This document shows positions 22,540 through 33,916 of a stretch of DNA of 64,000 bases, in pieces. This DNA comes from Hemileia vastatrix (lineage: Eukaryota; Basidiomycota; Pucciniomycetes; Pucciniales; Zaghouaniaceae). The notes beneath the pieces were generated by a model. That model saw nothing but the letters and a program-made list of their open reading frames with translations. It was not told the DNA's origin and ran no database searches. The position numbers and the translations under genes were made by a program. The stretch lies in assembly GCA_030280995.1 (NCBI GenBank), contig JASXTE010000007.1:18763501-18827500 (forward strand), given 5' to 3'. The first letter of the stretch is position 1, and every line of letters begins with the position of its first letter.

Positions 22540-22990
22540 TTTTATTTCTTTTCACTCCACCTGGCTTGGAAACTTTTCAAGAGTTCACACAATTTGGATG
22601 TTCATTTCAAATCAGTCAAAACTTAATCCACCAAATAAACAAGGTAAAAAAAAAAGGTTAATTTAACAATTATAAAAAAACTTTAAGTAGATTAAAAAAG
22701 TATGGGGATGAGTAGAGTCAACAAATATTTTTTATTTTTTCATAAATATTTTATAAATAACTCTTATATTTCAAATTCCTAAAGTAAAGTAATGGGCCAA
22801 CGACCTTGTGTTGCATAAATGGTAATCATGACAACATTTATTTTTTTTCATGAGGTTCCTCTGGCCTACACTTGTGGAAAGTCCCAAACATTTGCTTCTA
22901 GATTTTATCTACATTTTGGCTAAAGGAATCGTCATTAATTTAAAACTAGGGAAATTGATATATATTAGTTGTTTATATATATTAATATAT
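22540..22990 (+). pseudogene. TET/JBP-like gene remnant (H3)
   Basis: PPGLETFQEFTQFGCSFQIS (about 22555-22614) matches the C-terminal block of the H1/H2 TET-like genes. It is followed by a GTAAAA donor and, at 22795-22990, by the conserved piece that contains CCINGNHDNIY, here broken by a stop. The catalytic half is absent; the upstream region is low complexity. Confidence 0.55.
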
Positions 22991-23430
22991 GAAATTATAT
23001 TAAATTTTGTTGATTCCCACCCTTTACTTCAATAAAATTCAGGGGGGTATAGCCAAATTTTCAAATATGAGATGCAAAATTGATGACTTGTAAAAATTTT
23101 AGTGATACCCACCCATATAATTCAGGGGGGGGTATTGCCAAATTTTCAAGTCTGAAATGTAAAATTTTTGACTTGTAGAAATTTTGGTGATACCCATCCC
23201 TTACTTCAATAAAATGCAAGGGGGGGTATTGTCAAATTTTCATATCAAACTTGCAAAATTTTTGAATTAAAATTTTGGTGATACCTGTCCCTTACTTCAA
23301 TAAATGCAGGGGGAAGTATTGCCAAAATTTCTTATAAGACTTGCAAAATTCTTGACTTGATGGAATTTCAGTGATACCCATAAAATGCAAGGGGTAGTTA
23401 TGCCAAATTTTTATTATGGTATCACTTACC
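22985..23430. repeat. Minisatellite array, about five ~95-bp units
   Basis: Units contain CCCTTACTTCAATAAAATGC, then GGGGGGTATTGCCAAATTTTC and TTGACTTG..AATTTTGGTGATACCCA. They are the reverse complement of the repeats at 14281-14475 and 17936-18122. Confidence 0.75.
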
Positions 23431-23505
23431 AGCATCAAATTTCTCCAAAAATTCATGAATAGAAGAAAAAGGGTTTTTAGATGAAGTATCACTTTTTTTT
23501 CATCT

Positions 23506-24290
23506 TTAAGAGTGGAAATTCAGACTACTTGAAGCCCTTTTCTTTTTTTTCAAGGTCACATTTTCCTCCTCATCATTGTTGCTGGCTTCAGACTCAGTTG
23601 ATTGTGGCTCCTGTGTTTGTTCTTCAGCCTTTTTAGAAATAAGAAAATATAAATAAAAAAATAATTGGTAAGATAAAAGAAAAAAACATACTTGAATTAG
23701 ATTGGGTTGGTTTAAATTTCCATAAGGATCAATAGAAAAGCTATCTAGATTTGTTGAATTTAGAACAGGGTAGGCTTGAGTGGAGGAAGAGGATGGGAAA
23801 AGATTTCTTTTAATATCATGTTTGAAGATAGAATCTACACAATCCAACATGTTTACAGGATTAACATCAGCTTGCTCTCCAAAAATTGAATCCATATATT
23901 TAAATTAAGGACATAAAGATTCAAGTTTATCATCTATGGATTTTATGCCCTTACTGATATCAATTTCAGTAGTACCAAAAACAGTGGAAGATGAAAGAGT
24001 TTTGCCTTCTTGTATTTGGCTCGATAATGCTTGAAATGTTCAGACATCTGTTTAGGTAAGAGATCTATCCTTTTCTTGGTCTTATTCTGTAATTCACTGG
24101 CCATTAGTAGATAACTTTAACCTTTGATGTGGGGAGAGGTCCTACTCTAATTGCATTTTCAGCACCAAAACAAGAATCATAGTTTGATTTAGTTTTCAGC
24201 CAGTTGATAAGAGTGAGATTATCATCTTTTTTAATTGAAAAGTGTAGAAAGAAACAGTTCTGTAATGCTAATCTATAGACACAGTCCAAG
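23506..24290 (-). pseudogene. Myb/SANT-like DNA-binding gene of H3
   Basis: The minus strand reads DDNLTLINWLKTKSNYDSCF, then, after a frameshift near 24110, ASELQNKTKKRIDLLPKQMS and EHFKHYRAKYKKAK. Trp, Leu and basic residues are spaced as in the Myb/SANT-like proteins that accompany Harbinger transposases and are abundant in rust genomes. Downstream come SIFGEQADVNPVNMLDC and a Ser/Glu-rich tail ending TLKKKKRASSS (a possible nuclear localisation signal). GTATG..TTTCTAAAAAG near 23690-23632 looks like an intron. A stop near 23910 and the frameshift indicate decay. Confidence 0.55.
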
Positions 24291-24329
24291 ATGGGTTAGC
24301 TCTTCTTTCCCAAAAAAAAGCTATTTAAA

Positions 24330-25537
24330 AAAAAGTACCTGCCACCCTAATTTTAAAGACAGTGAAAGCACGTATTATAAGTAAAGTTATTTAACTTTTT
24401 TGGAGCTGAGAGTAGAGTAACTTTTAGAGATGTTTGTTTAGAAAAAGGGAAATATATATTTTAATATAAGTAATCAAACTGTTGTCTGGATATATTCTCA
24501 GTAAGCGCTAGTATTCTCAGTCACTCCCTCTTGAAGCACTCTATTCAATACTATCCTTACTGCAGAAATAAAATAACTCTACAGTGCTACTTCTGGTGTT
24601 CCCACCGTTATGTAAAAAAAATCTGTTTTTCCTCTTTATCTATTATACTCTATATTGTAGTCTACACACATGTCTACTCTACAATATTCTTCTATACTTC
24701 TACCTACTCACTGCTACTACTCTTTCCACCAAAAGATGAGTTCTTTTAATATACACCTGTATGTTCAGCACTATACCCCTATTCTCTTTTTCCCCACTTG
24801 GTTTACTACATAAGTTTAGCACTATACAAGAGTGTCAAAAAGTATCTAAATTTCTCATTAGTCTATGTAAAATTGTTAGTGTAAGTCTTGGCTCTAATAG
24901 CGCCTGAAACATCTAGACAAGAACTACTATTAGCACCTGAAACTCCATTCTCCAGTAAACACCCTATTTTTCCTGAGATTCATGACTAAATAATAGGCTC
25001 AGTACCACCTTTGTACCTATATTATAACCTATGCTCACCACATGAGTCCCTTCTAGCAGTGAGACTGTCCGCGCTGAGCAAATAACTTCCCTGTTTCAGA
25101 TCTTATTTACTACTCCTTTCTTTGAGTGCTACTTACAACCTATTTGTTTTCCTTTTTCTACCTTTTTTTTGAGGTGTTCTTCATCTCAACGGGTGAGCAC
25201 CGCTTTACCCAAAAGGATTCATCCTTAGCGTAATTTTTTATGCCATCACTTGTTGTTGTCCCTTAAATCCGTAGTATGCATCTAGCACTAACTATTGTTC
25301 TCAAAATTACATACCATATCCTCTTGTTGTATAGATCAGTACACACTTCCTTCATTTCTTTACTTTCCATGGGTAGTATAGCCATAGTACACAAAAAACT
25401 GTGCATGGAGAGTCTACTTTTTCTGCACTCTTGAAGACCCCTTTGTTGCTCTTCCAGTTCCATCCTTCTGGGCAACCCCTTTGTTGTGCTCCTGCTATCT
25501 GAGAAATTTGCTGTGTTACTGCGAGATGTGTACCACA
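24330..25537 (-). repeat. Element E 3' LTR (left end unresolved)
   Basis: On the minus strand TGTGGTACACATC starts directly after a polypurine tract, just as TGTGGTAGCC starts the 3' LTR of B. No second LTR is in the window to fix the other end; the position is set by the last recognisable H3 sequence and is approximate. No gene was recognised in it. Confidence 0.5.
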
Positions 25538-25550
25538 GTCTCCCCCTACT
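25538..25550 (-). promoter_or_regulatory. Element E polypurine tract
   Basis: Minus strand AGTAGGGGGAGAC abuts the TGTGGTA of the 3' LTR. Confidence 0.6.
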
Positions 25551-25694
25551 TGTGACTGTCCCCAGGCGCTATAACACCAGGTGCATATCTTGCACTTTTT
25601 ACTCATTCATCCTTTTTCTCTTCTCTCATCTTCTAGTTCCTCTTCTTCTTCTTACTATTTTCTCTTCATCTTCTTACTTGTTTTCTCTATTATC

Positions 25695-28081
25695 ATGAAA
25701 ACCGCTCACAAAACTGTCAATGCCATCCGCCAATTTTTCAATACCCAAAAACGTTTTTCACCATCACTCCAACTATCAAATCAGTGCTGGCTAGAGCCAA
25801 GTGTTGTCAGCGCTGCACCAAGAACAGTATTACTCCATGTTTCTTCTCAAAAGCTTGCAGTGGTAATGGCTTCTTCACTGTAAGATCTATTTATCTTCTC
25901 TTTTCTTCCTAAATATTTGGTGCTGATCTTTTACTTTCCTTTTGAAAGTCTTGCAGATTCTGCAAAGTTCACAAAAAAGAAATGCAGCCTAAATGGTTAT
26001 CCTACCATTACAGCCCCTACCATTGTTCCTACTTTGATTGATCCAAATGCATTAACCTCAAACCTAATGAGGAAGCTGAACATTGAGTGCCCTGCTCCTA
26101 AAACCCCAACTCCTTCTCCTAAGAGAGATAAACCAACTCATTGCTTGCCAACGCCAAGCACTGCCTCAAACACAACACTACATTCACTCTTCTCTGAAGA
26201 GTCATTTCATACCATAAGTCGCTCTTCCCTTTATTTTTCTTCCTAATAAATTTTCTTGATAACAAAAATCTCTTTCTTCTTTTCTTACTTAGGATTCTCC
26301 CAATACTCCTTACGCTACAACTTCTTCAACTCCATGCGTCAAAATCACCATCCCGGATCTAGAAGAAGATCCCTTCTGGCCGGTAATACCTGGAGCCGTC
26401 TTTTCACCTGCCATTGAAGACACCATTGCCTGGCCTGAGGGAGAGGCCACTCCACCCCCTTTCACTCCTGCTGATTGGTTCTTGACACCACCCACATAAG
26501 CCTCCTCCTTTGAGGAAGAAGCTCATTGTATCAACCTCCCTTTCCCCCAAGACTGGCAAGTCCTAAACCAAGTCTTCAATGCTCCTTATTATTAGACAAT
26601 TGACAGCGTCAATACTGCTTTTGATGCAGTATTTTCCTATCTTGAAAACACTCCTTCCCTTGACAAGCAGGATGTCCAAAATTGTGTAACACTAGTTGAA
26701 ACCCTAACTTTGACTTGTAAAAATATTTATAACAACTGGGGGTATGCCTTCTTGATATGCAATAAAGTAAGTTTTATCTCATCCTTTCTCTTTTTTATAA
26801 TGCTGACATCTCTTCCATTTATTTATTCTCCTCAGAATTTTTTTCTTTTACTTCCCTACTTTTATTTTCATTTTTACTCCTCTGTAAATGTATCTAGTAT
26901 ATTATTATATCCTTTGTAATAATAATTTATCTTTCCAAAAAAATATTCTGTTGCCAACATTACCCTATTATCACTCTTCTGAATAACCTTGAGACAGTAA
27001 AAATTTTCCCACATAACTTAATTTGTTAGCACCTCATCTGCCTTGTCCTCATATTCTTGAAGTAAGTTCAGATCTTCTCAAGATCTTGCACTCCTTAGTG
27101 CTAACCTGCTTTCTCGTAAACCTTGTTACACTACATTCTTCTACTGATTAGTCTCCCCACTTGGATACTATTCTGTGCTTTCCTCCACTTGTATTTTTAA
27201 AGTGCCTATGAGTTTCCCTTGAAATCTACGCTCTTTCCTTATCTGAACCCAGCACTTTCATAAGTCTAATTAGCCATGACTCAATATTGTACTTTACCCA
27301 GAGATCAGGCTTTTGGCTTTTTCTGTTGCTTTAATTTTAACTGTACCTTTTATAAGCCTTGTGGCTATTCTGCCTTTAGACCTGCCTGAAATAGCTGTCT
27401 TAGATATCACAAAACTTGCACCTTCTCTTATACTTATCCTTCATCCCCCAATGAATTTGTACAGTTTCCCTCTGGAAATACGTCTAGAACCTCTACTTTT
27501 CTAGCTAGCTCCAGTAACAGTACCCTTCCTTCTATTGAAACTTTACCTGCTGATAGTGCGTCTCTCCCTGCATACTATCTCCAATAAATTTCCATTAAAC
27601 CTAAATCTGAATCACCTACACCTTCTGAACAAGACATTGCAATGCAATAATTATCTACCTTCACGCCTAACACTGTAAGAGTACTTTCTCCTTCAGAACG
27701 GCCTACAAATTTACTAGCCAGTAAGTCTATAATCTTCATTTTCAAATAATCATCCCTAATTCTTCTTTCTTCAAAGGCTTTAACAAATCTATTTTCTTAG
27801 GATGGGTTCCCCAACCCATTCCATTCATACATTCAACGGGAATCTTTTTGCGCATTCACCTTATTTATGATGCCATTTCATCTTCATACAACCATGCTCC
27901 CGCATTTTCTGACAATGAGCTAGATTCCCGCTACCATCACATTGAAATTATTGGTCAGTTGATGAAAAAAATCAGTTCTACCTCTATCCCTGGCTTTCCT
28001 GCCAATCCCAATAACCTCATTATGCCCAAAGAATGGAAAGGATTCCCCGCCAGTTTTGAAGCAGACTCTGATCAGTCATAA
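25695..28081 (+). pseudogene. Antisense accessory gene of E with Zn2Cys6-like cluster
   Basis: Runs opposite to the E polyprotein, between pol and 3' LTR. Around 25791-25878 the frame reads AKCCQRCTKNSITPC; a GTAAGA..GAAAG intron (25879 to about 25945) follows; then SCRFCKVHKKKCSLNG. The spacing C-x2-C-x7-C ... C-x2-C-x6-C is that of a fungal Zn2Cys6 DNA-binding cluster split by an intron. Later exon-like blocks are 26294-26766 (acidic and Pro-rich, two stops), about 27470-27720 (Ser/Thr/Pro-rich, two stops, GTAAGTC donor) and 27801-28081 (last exon, ends TAA). The second donor reads ATAAGT. The gene was clearly once coding and is now decayed. Counterparts exist in B and C. Confidence 0.6.
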
Positions 28082-28616
28082 CTTTTCTGTTTACCTCAAT
28101 TTTTTAGCGCTTTAGTTCTTTAGCAGCTGTACATAGCTTCCTTTAAACTATGCTTTCCCTTTTTAATTACAATAAATCATAACTTTTTGTAAAAAATCAT
28201 AAACAAAGTTTGTAGCACTTTGCAACACAATTTACTTTCCTAAAGACAACAAGTAGTAGAAGAGAGTTCTGCCTGTGCTTCCTCTAATATCTTAAAATAT
28301 ATCTTACCCTCCATAATTATTTGTTATTACTGAGATTTTGAAAACCCAGGTCCCTGAATTGGGCGCTCAATTTTCCAATCTTCTTCAGCTAATTTTCCCG
28401 CCTTCTGCTAAGCATGCTGTATCTTTCTGATTTTCCCAGACAGCTGTTCCTCTATCCAGTCTACCCACTTCTTCATTTCTCCTCAAAAAATGTTAATTCC
28501 ACACAATTTAGCTTGAGCGCTAAGGCCAACTTCTTTTTCAGCCATAGTTGCTTTGCCATTGCTAGCGCCCTATCAATCATAGTTGTGTCATAGCCTCCTA
28601 AAAAACATATTGATGA

Positions 28617-28680
28617 TAGTTTATTCTCATCCCAGAGCCACATAAAAAAGATTGTTGTTAGTTTATCCTCATTCCAGAGG
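28617..28680 (-). repeat. Two hairpin-TAAACTA motifs of E
   Basis: On the minus strand: CCTC-TGGAAT-GAGG then ATAAACTA (28680-28659), and CTC-TGGGAT-GAG then AATAAACTA (28639-28617). Same architecture as the motifs of element B just after the pol stop. A third (GTC-TGGGAA-GAC then CTTAAACTA) lies at 30171-30148 inside pol. Confidence 0.65.
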
Positions 28681-28686
28681 TAATTC

Positions 28687-29803
28687 TTATATTTCTGGTA
28701 CTCCTCTTAGATAGAGTCTTTTGACCTGATTGGCTGCTACATGTTGCTTCCATTCAGTACCATCCAGCTCCTCCAGTAAGTAAGATCCTCCAGTTATTTG
28801 TTTCCTGACCCTATAAAGTCCATTCCATCTGTCTGAAAATATTTTCCCCCATTGAATTTTAAGACTTCTGTTGTATACTAATACCAAGTCCCCTAGTTTC
28901 AATGGTTACCTTAATCTGTGGGCTAAGCACTCATCCCAATATTTCACTGACTTGTCCCTAATCTGCATCATTCATTCATATGCATTTTTCCACAAACTTG
29001 TCCTTTCTTGCAAGCTGTGCCACTCTTTCTAAAATTAAGTCATAAGTTGAGCACACTTGATCCCAATCACATCCTAGAAAAGATCCGGCTTCCAGATCAA
29101 TAGGTAATACTGCCCTTTGACAAAACATAAGTTCATAAGGTGAAAAACCTGTTGTTCTTTTCACTGAAATACTGTCTGCAAATAATACTAAAGGCAAATA
29201 ACTTTTCTATTTTGCCCCATTAGTTCCACATAGATTAACTAGAGATTCTTTAATTACTTGATTCCCTCTCTCAATTATACCTTCCACTTCTGGATAATTG
29301 GCGTTGAAACTCAAATTTTGGCACCAATCCCTTTAACGACTTCTTGGAATTCTCCGGAAAATCCAGCACCTCCATCCACTGTTACCATCTTCATCACTCC
29401 ATATCTATAGACCCATTTGTTCTTTAAAAAATTGACTACATGTCATGCCTTAAGGTTTACCAAAGGCACTGCTTCAACCCATCCTGACAGATCATCCCTG
29501 GCCACAACCAAGTACTTAAATTGTCCTTCTTTAATATGAACGGCTTCTAAGCTGATCCTTCCAAAAATATTATCTTCACCCATTGCCTTTCCTTTTTCTT
29601 TAGGCTTTCTGTAACTTCTGTGCTGATATTCCGGACAAGGTTGGACCCAATCCTTGACCTCTTCTTTCCTTGACTCTCCTATAGGTCTCATCCTGTGCCC
29701 TATATCCCAAATTTTCATGTAATTCTCTAATAATCTTCTCTTTTTTACTCTGTCTAGTATAACAAATTGTGGTGTAGAAGAGAATTCTCACCATACCGAT
29801 CAA
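28687..29803 (-). pseudogene. Element E integrase
   Basis: Blocks in order: EKIIRELHENLGYRAQDETY and CPEYQHRSY (degenerate HHCC; the first Cys pair reads C-x2-Y), then GRISLEAVHIKEGQFKYLVV and ARDDLSGWVEAVPL (core; the first catalytic position reads E instead of D), FADSISVKRTTGFSPYELMF, and the C-terminal part GDLVLVYNRSLKIQWGKIF, DRWNGLYRVRKQ, ending GVPEI. Several frameshifts. Aligns throughout with B integrase. Confidence 0.75.
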
Positions 29804-30982
29804 TCCTTAATAAAATACTCTTTAGCTTGTTTCCCTATCTGGATCCAAGTATCTTCATCACAGTTTTCCGGTCAACTATCACCTTCTAGATATGCTTTCA
29901 ACCAGTCTACTCACTCAACTGAATCTTCTATTAAATCTCCACCTTCTGACTGCGTATTAATTTCTCAACTGCTTCTAAAGTCATCCTCTTCCTCCGAATC
30001 CCTAATTACTTCATCTAGCACTCCTCTTGTTATCATTTTAGATTTTACATTCTATTATTGCGCTTTTATCCCCTCATGATCAATTCTGTCATGAACATCA
30101 TTCCTAACTTCTCTTATTTTTATGTCATCACAGACGCCTCTTGGTGATAGTTTAAGGTCTTCCCAGACACCAGTCATTATTTTTACATCTTTGCAGAAGT
30201 ACTTGTTCCTAAACCTTTGATAAAAAAAATATATTGCATTTATCCACCTTTTATCTTCTTTGAATTTTTCCACCTCAGTCTTCTGTTCACACAATGGTCT
30301 CCTAGATAAGGAATCTGGCATTGTGAAAGATTTTGCTGGTTTATGAACTAAATCAAAGAAAACAAATTAATCTGCGCCACACATCTATTCATTGGCCCAT
30401 CTGGTAAACTTGGAATACTGATCATTTGCACCAAAGATAGTGCATCAGCCTGCAACTCAAAATGTTTCCCCCAAAGAATCCATTGAAACTTCTTAAAAAT
30501 CTTTGCAACCCCACACAACTATAACTTGGATTGAGATTGCCTAGACTCTACTTTTGTAAAAGTCTTTGACTCATAAAGGACAGGCCTATCATTTCATTCC
30601 TCATCCTCCTGCATTAAAGCTGCGCCTACTGCAGACACACTTGAATCTACTGCTAGAGTAATCTTTCCTGCGCCTGGACGATATTCCAGTTTCTTTAAAA
30701 GAATATATATTTTTCTACAATCCTTTTTAACAACTTGAATGTTTCTTAACATTCCTCTGTCCAATCCCACACATCATCCTTTCTTTTCAAGCACCTCAAG
30801 GGAGAAGATAACAAGTCAAAATCACAAATACACATCCTCACATATGTACAAATACCTAAGAACCCTCTAAATTCAATAGTATTTCTTGGTATTGGCCACA
30901 TAAGTACCTTTTTTTTCTGTTTTTATGTGATGATTCTTCCCTTTCTACATACAACATGACAAACAATATCTAGCACTGGTAT
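29804..30982 (-). pseudogene. Element E RNase H and linker
   Basis: Recognisable pieces include MPDSLSRRP (30321, equivalent to MPDGLSRRPP in B) and, in the reverse complement around 30360-30720, the RNase H region (SSVSAVGAALMQEDE-like, with LVHKPAKSFTMPDS). Broken by stops. Confidence 0.6.
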
Positions 30983-31870
30983 TCAACAAGAAAATTTTAA
31001 CCTTGAGACCGTCAAACCAGCCTCTTCTATCCTAAAAAGTACCCTTTCCTGAGTAATTGCATATTCCCAAATAAACCTCCAAATTTTTGGGTTATCCTCT
31101 AGAACCTCTCCATCATAATCAGATATGGGCCCTTTTATACCGCTGTCATCAATAAAAATTCCTACATATTCCGTAATATTGTCCTGTAATATCCACATCA
31201 TCTGCACCTGATGCATTGCCACTGAGCTCATAGCACCCTTCAGTAACCTTACTAACCTAAAGCACCCCAATGGAGTTTCAAACATAGTCATGGGTCCTGA
31301 CAACATATCTAACTTGCGCTCATTGTATACTCCCATGATATCTCCTAATCCATAGCATGCTCTTCCTGAAAAGGATTCAACAAACTCCTCTGGAGTTGGT
31401 GGCAACCCTGCAATCTTAACCGTAACTTTGTTCATTTCTCTTAAATTGTGAAAAACCCTTAACTTTCCATTATTATTGACAACACAAAATACTGGGATTG
31501 AGTAGCTAGACATTGACTGTTCATACAACCCAGAACTTAACCTTTCCCTGATTAATTTCATATATTCCTCTCTTATTGTGGCTGTTATATAAAATGCTTT
31601 CTTTTTCCACAGCTCATGATGTATAACTGGAACAATTTAAGGTTTCCCATAAGAGTGCTTTAATAATCCTCTTTCCTCTTCTGAAAACTAAATAGCTTTT
31701 TCCCTAAGAATCATAACATGTAACAATAATTTCTATTCCTCTTGCAACAACCAATCTTGTGGTACAATATTAACCTTCTGAATTCTTTCTAGAGTTATCC
31801 TACTTGTAGGCATAAATTACAGTGGAAACTTTGTCAAAGGCATTTCATAAGGATTTCTTGATAGCACCAG
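30983..31870 (-). pseudogene. Element E reverse transcriptase
   Basis: The frame 31561-30983 gives SSGLYEQSMSSYSIPVFCVV, NGKLRVFHNLREMNKVT, CYGLGDIMGVYNERKLD and the active-site segment GIFIDDSGIKGP with an F-I-D-D box, as in B (GIFIDDGGIKGP). Two catalytic Asp are preserved. Upstream similarity to the B pol N-terminus continues to about 31870 with stops. Confidence 0.75.
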
Positions 31871-32229
31871 CCTCTGAAAATGAGGATTCAAATCTGGAAT
31901 TTGTACATTTACTGGCTTAACCTTTACTGCTACTGGTTTATACTTTGACACTAGACAGCACCAGCTGCTGCCTTCATTACTTAATATAAGACCTTTTTTA
32001 ATATAACTCCAAGTTTTACCTACATCATATTTTTGTCTTTACTTCTTAATAAAAGCATAAAAAAATCCATAATTAAAGAAATTAAAAAGTCCAGGCACAA
32101 TACACTCCATAGTAGTATTACCAAGACACCTGTGAAGCCCCACTTTGCATATCCCCTCTTGTTGGACTGACCGGTTACTATACGGGTTCCTCTCATCTTG
32201 GGAGATAGTACCACCTAAAATTCCAGTCC
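31871..32229 (-). other. Element E protease-RT linker, degraded
   Basis: Corresponds in position to the region between protease and RT in B. Only short frames; no domain seen. Confidence 0.45.
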
Positions 32230-32718
32230 CTAATGGAAATGTTGGCTCCTTCCTGGAAGTCGCCCCATTTCATAATCTGAGAATTCCTCATAAAACTCTC
32301 TGTATTTCTCCAATTTCACAGCTCCAGAGTACTTAGTTTCCTGGACACCATCCTTAGGTGCTACTAGGACTGCTGTCACTGGAATACCATCATCACCCAT
32401 AATCCTAACTCCAATGGTCTTATTCAAGCAATAATCAATAGTTTCAGAATGATACATCAAAAATGGTGTTCCTAAAACTTGTTTAAGTAAACCCATCGGA
32501 ACATAAAAATGAATATCCCTCATCACTCCTGCAACTCTAATGCATACATACTCTCTTACCCCTATAACAGGTAACCTACCACCACCAACTCTTGTAACAG
32601 TTCCTTCACCATATTTTACTGGAATCCCTAGCTCCACATCATCATCCACTGAGACCACATTGATCTGTGAACCTTTATCAACTAACACTCTAATCTGCTT
32701 ACCATTTACATTAATCAT
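32230..32718 (-). pseudogene. Element E retropepsin-like protease
   Basis: NGKQIRVLVDKGSQINVVSV is the active-site region; the expected D-S-G reads D-K-G. FYVPMGLLKQVLGTPFLM corresponds to FYVARGAVKTVLGGPFLM in B. 162 codons are open. Confidence 0.7.
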
Positions 32719-33916
32719 TGAATATTCTAAAGGGCATGCGTAATGTGTCTCCCTTGGAAATCCAACAACTGGATAAAATTAATGCTGTTCTAATTTAAAC
32801 TCAGAACAATTAGAAAACCTTTGATTCCTGCACTTATCCACAATTCAATTTGCTACATCTGGCGCTACTGCTGTCAGCACCCCCAACGGAACTGAAACCG
32901 CAGTTTTCAAACACTGCACAACTAAATTCTTGGCTTCCTTGGGAAAATAAGAGTTAACTGGGAGATGCATCTTCTATTTAGCTTGAGTTGCCTTAGCACC
33001 AGCTTTTGCTCTACCTGGCATGTTCTTTGGAGTACTATGTTTTGCTCCTGGCATTCCTTCTTCCATTACTGCTCTTTGTTGCACTACTTTTTGTTCTTCT
33101 AATGGTTGTTCTTTAATACACTGATTCATATTGTAATCAATCTTATTCCCAGATTCATCCTCCATTTCTACATCTTCAAGCGGTACTGGTGTATTCTCCC
33201 TTGTAGTATATCCTACTTCTTCAATATCCTCAGGATTTGCATACTTAGCACCTGCCCTCCTTGGCCTACTAAAAGTTGGTAGAGCCATCTCCTTATGCTT
33301 TGCTGCAAACATTTCCAACCGCACTGTAGTGAGTGGTGCTACAACCGCTCTTTCTTTAACCTTAAAGTCCAATACAGCACAGGTTACTGCAAAATTGACT
33401 GATTTCAAGTTTTTATCTACAGACTCCTTGTCCTTACTAGTCTTTACTTCCATAGACTTTTTTTTAATATGATCAATGACTTTGGCTTGCATCCCTTCTG
33501 CCTTATTCATCACAAGTTTTGTACTGTCTTCTAACATTAGCACTGCACCCTCTTCAAAAAAAACTTTGTCTTCTTTATCCTTCTGAAGCGCATTGCACCT
33601 CATTCTAATATATCCTTCCTTATTACAATAATAACTTAAAATAGAAGAAAATTGTGAAGACTGAGGCATGAATCTAGGCTTGGATTTAGCAGCTTCCCAT
33701 AAATTTTTCTCCAATACCTCAATCCTAGCCATTACTTAAATTGCATTCTGTGATATTGTCTTGGCTTTTGGGGTCTGCATTGAAGAAGATGATCTATTAT
33801 TAGGCAAAATATCTACCTCCTCTTCATACTCCAAGGAAACCTTAGCGGTGTGGTGCTCTACCCAATGCAACTTCATCTCTGCTTTCACTGCTGTCTCCAC
33901 AGCCTCTATTTCAGCG
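32719..33916 (-). pseudogene. Element E gag, C-terminal half
   Basis: 33732-32974 is open (252 codons); the frame continues upstream through one stop to 33916, where A begins. A degenerate zinc knuckle (YYCNKEGYIRMRC, first Cys and His lost) is followed by a basic/acidic tail. Coiled-coil-like EIEAVETAVKAEMKLHWVE lies near 33900. The gag N-terminus is displaced beyond A. Confidence 0.6.

Larger units (their letters stand above)
20934..24330. mobile_element. H3: related Harbinger/TET element, opposite orientation, right end lost
   Basis: The left end GGGGGTATCAAAG after TTA resembles the H1 terminus. Internal blocks match H1/H2 reversed: polypyrimidine region with CTCACCAGGTAAG near 21450, TET-like C-terminal block near 22550, the conserved downstream piece near 22795, and the minisatellite. 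Beyond it a Myb/SANT-like gene is encoded leftwards, as in two-gene PIF/Harbinger elements. No inverted right terminus was found; the element probably ends where the 3' LTR of element E begins (boundary approximate). Confidence 0.55.
24330..33916 (-). mobile_element. Element E: Ty3/gypsy retrotransposon, minus strand, split by element A
   Basis: From right to left: gag (ends against A at 33916), protease, RT, RNase H, integrase, an antisense multi-exon gene and a 3' LTR starting at 25537. Proteins are close to element B (shared KEGQFKYLVVARDDLSGWVE-like integrase, FIDD RT box). The 5' part of E (start of gag, leader, 5' LTR) must lie beyond the right end of A, outside the window. The left boundary (about 24.3-24.5 kb) is approximate. 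Many stops; inactive. Confidence 0.8.
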
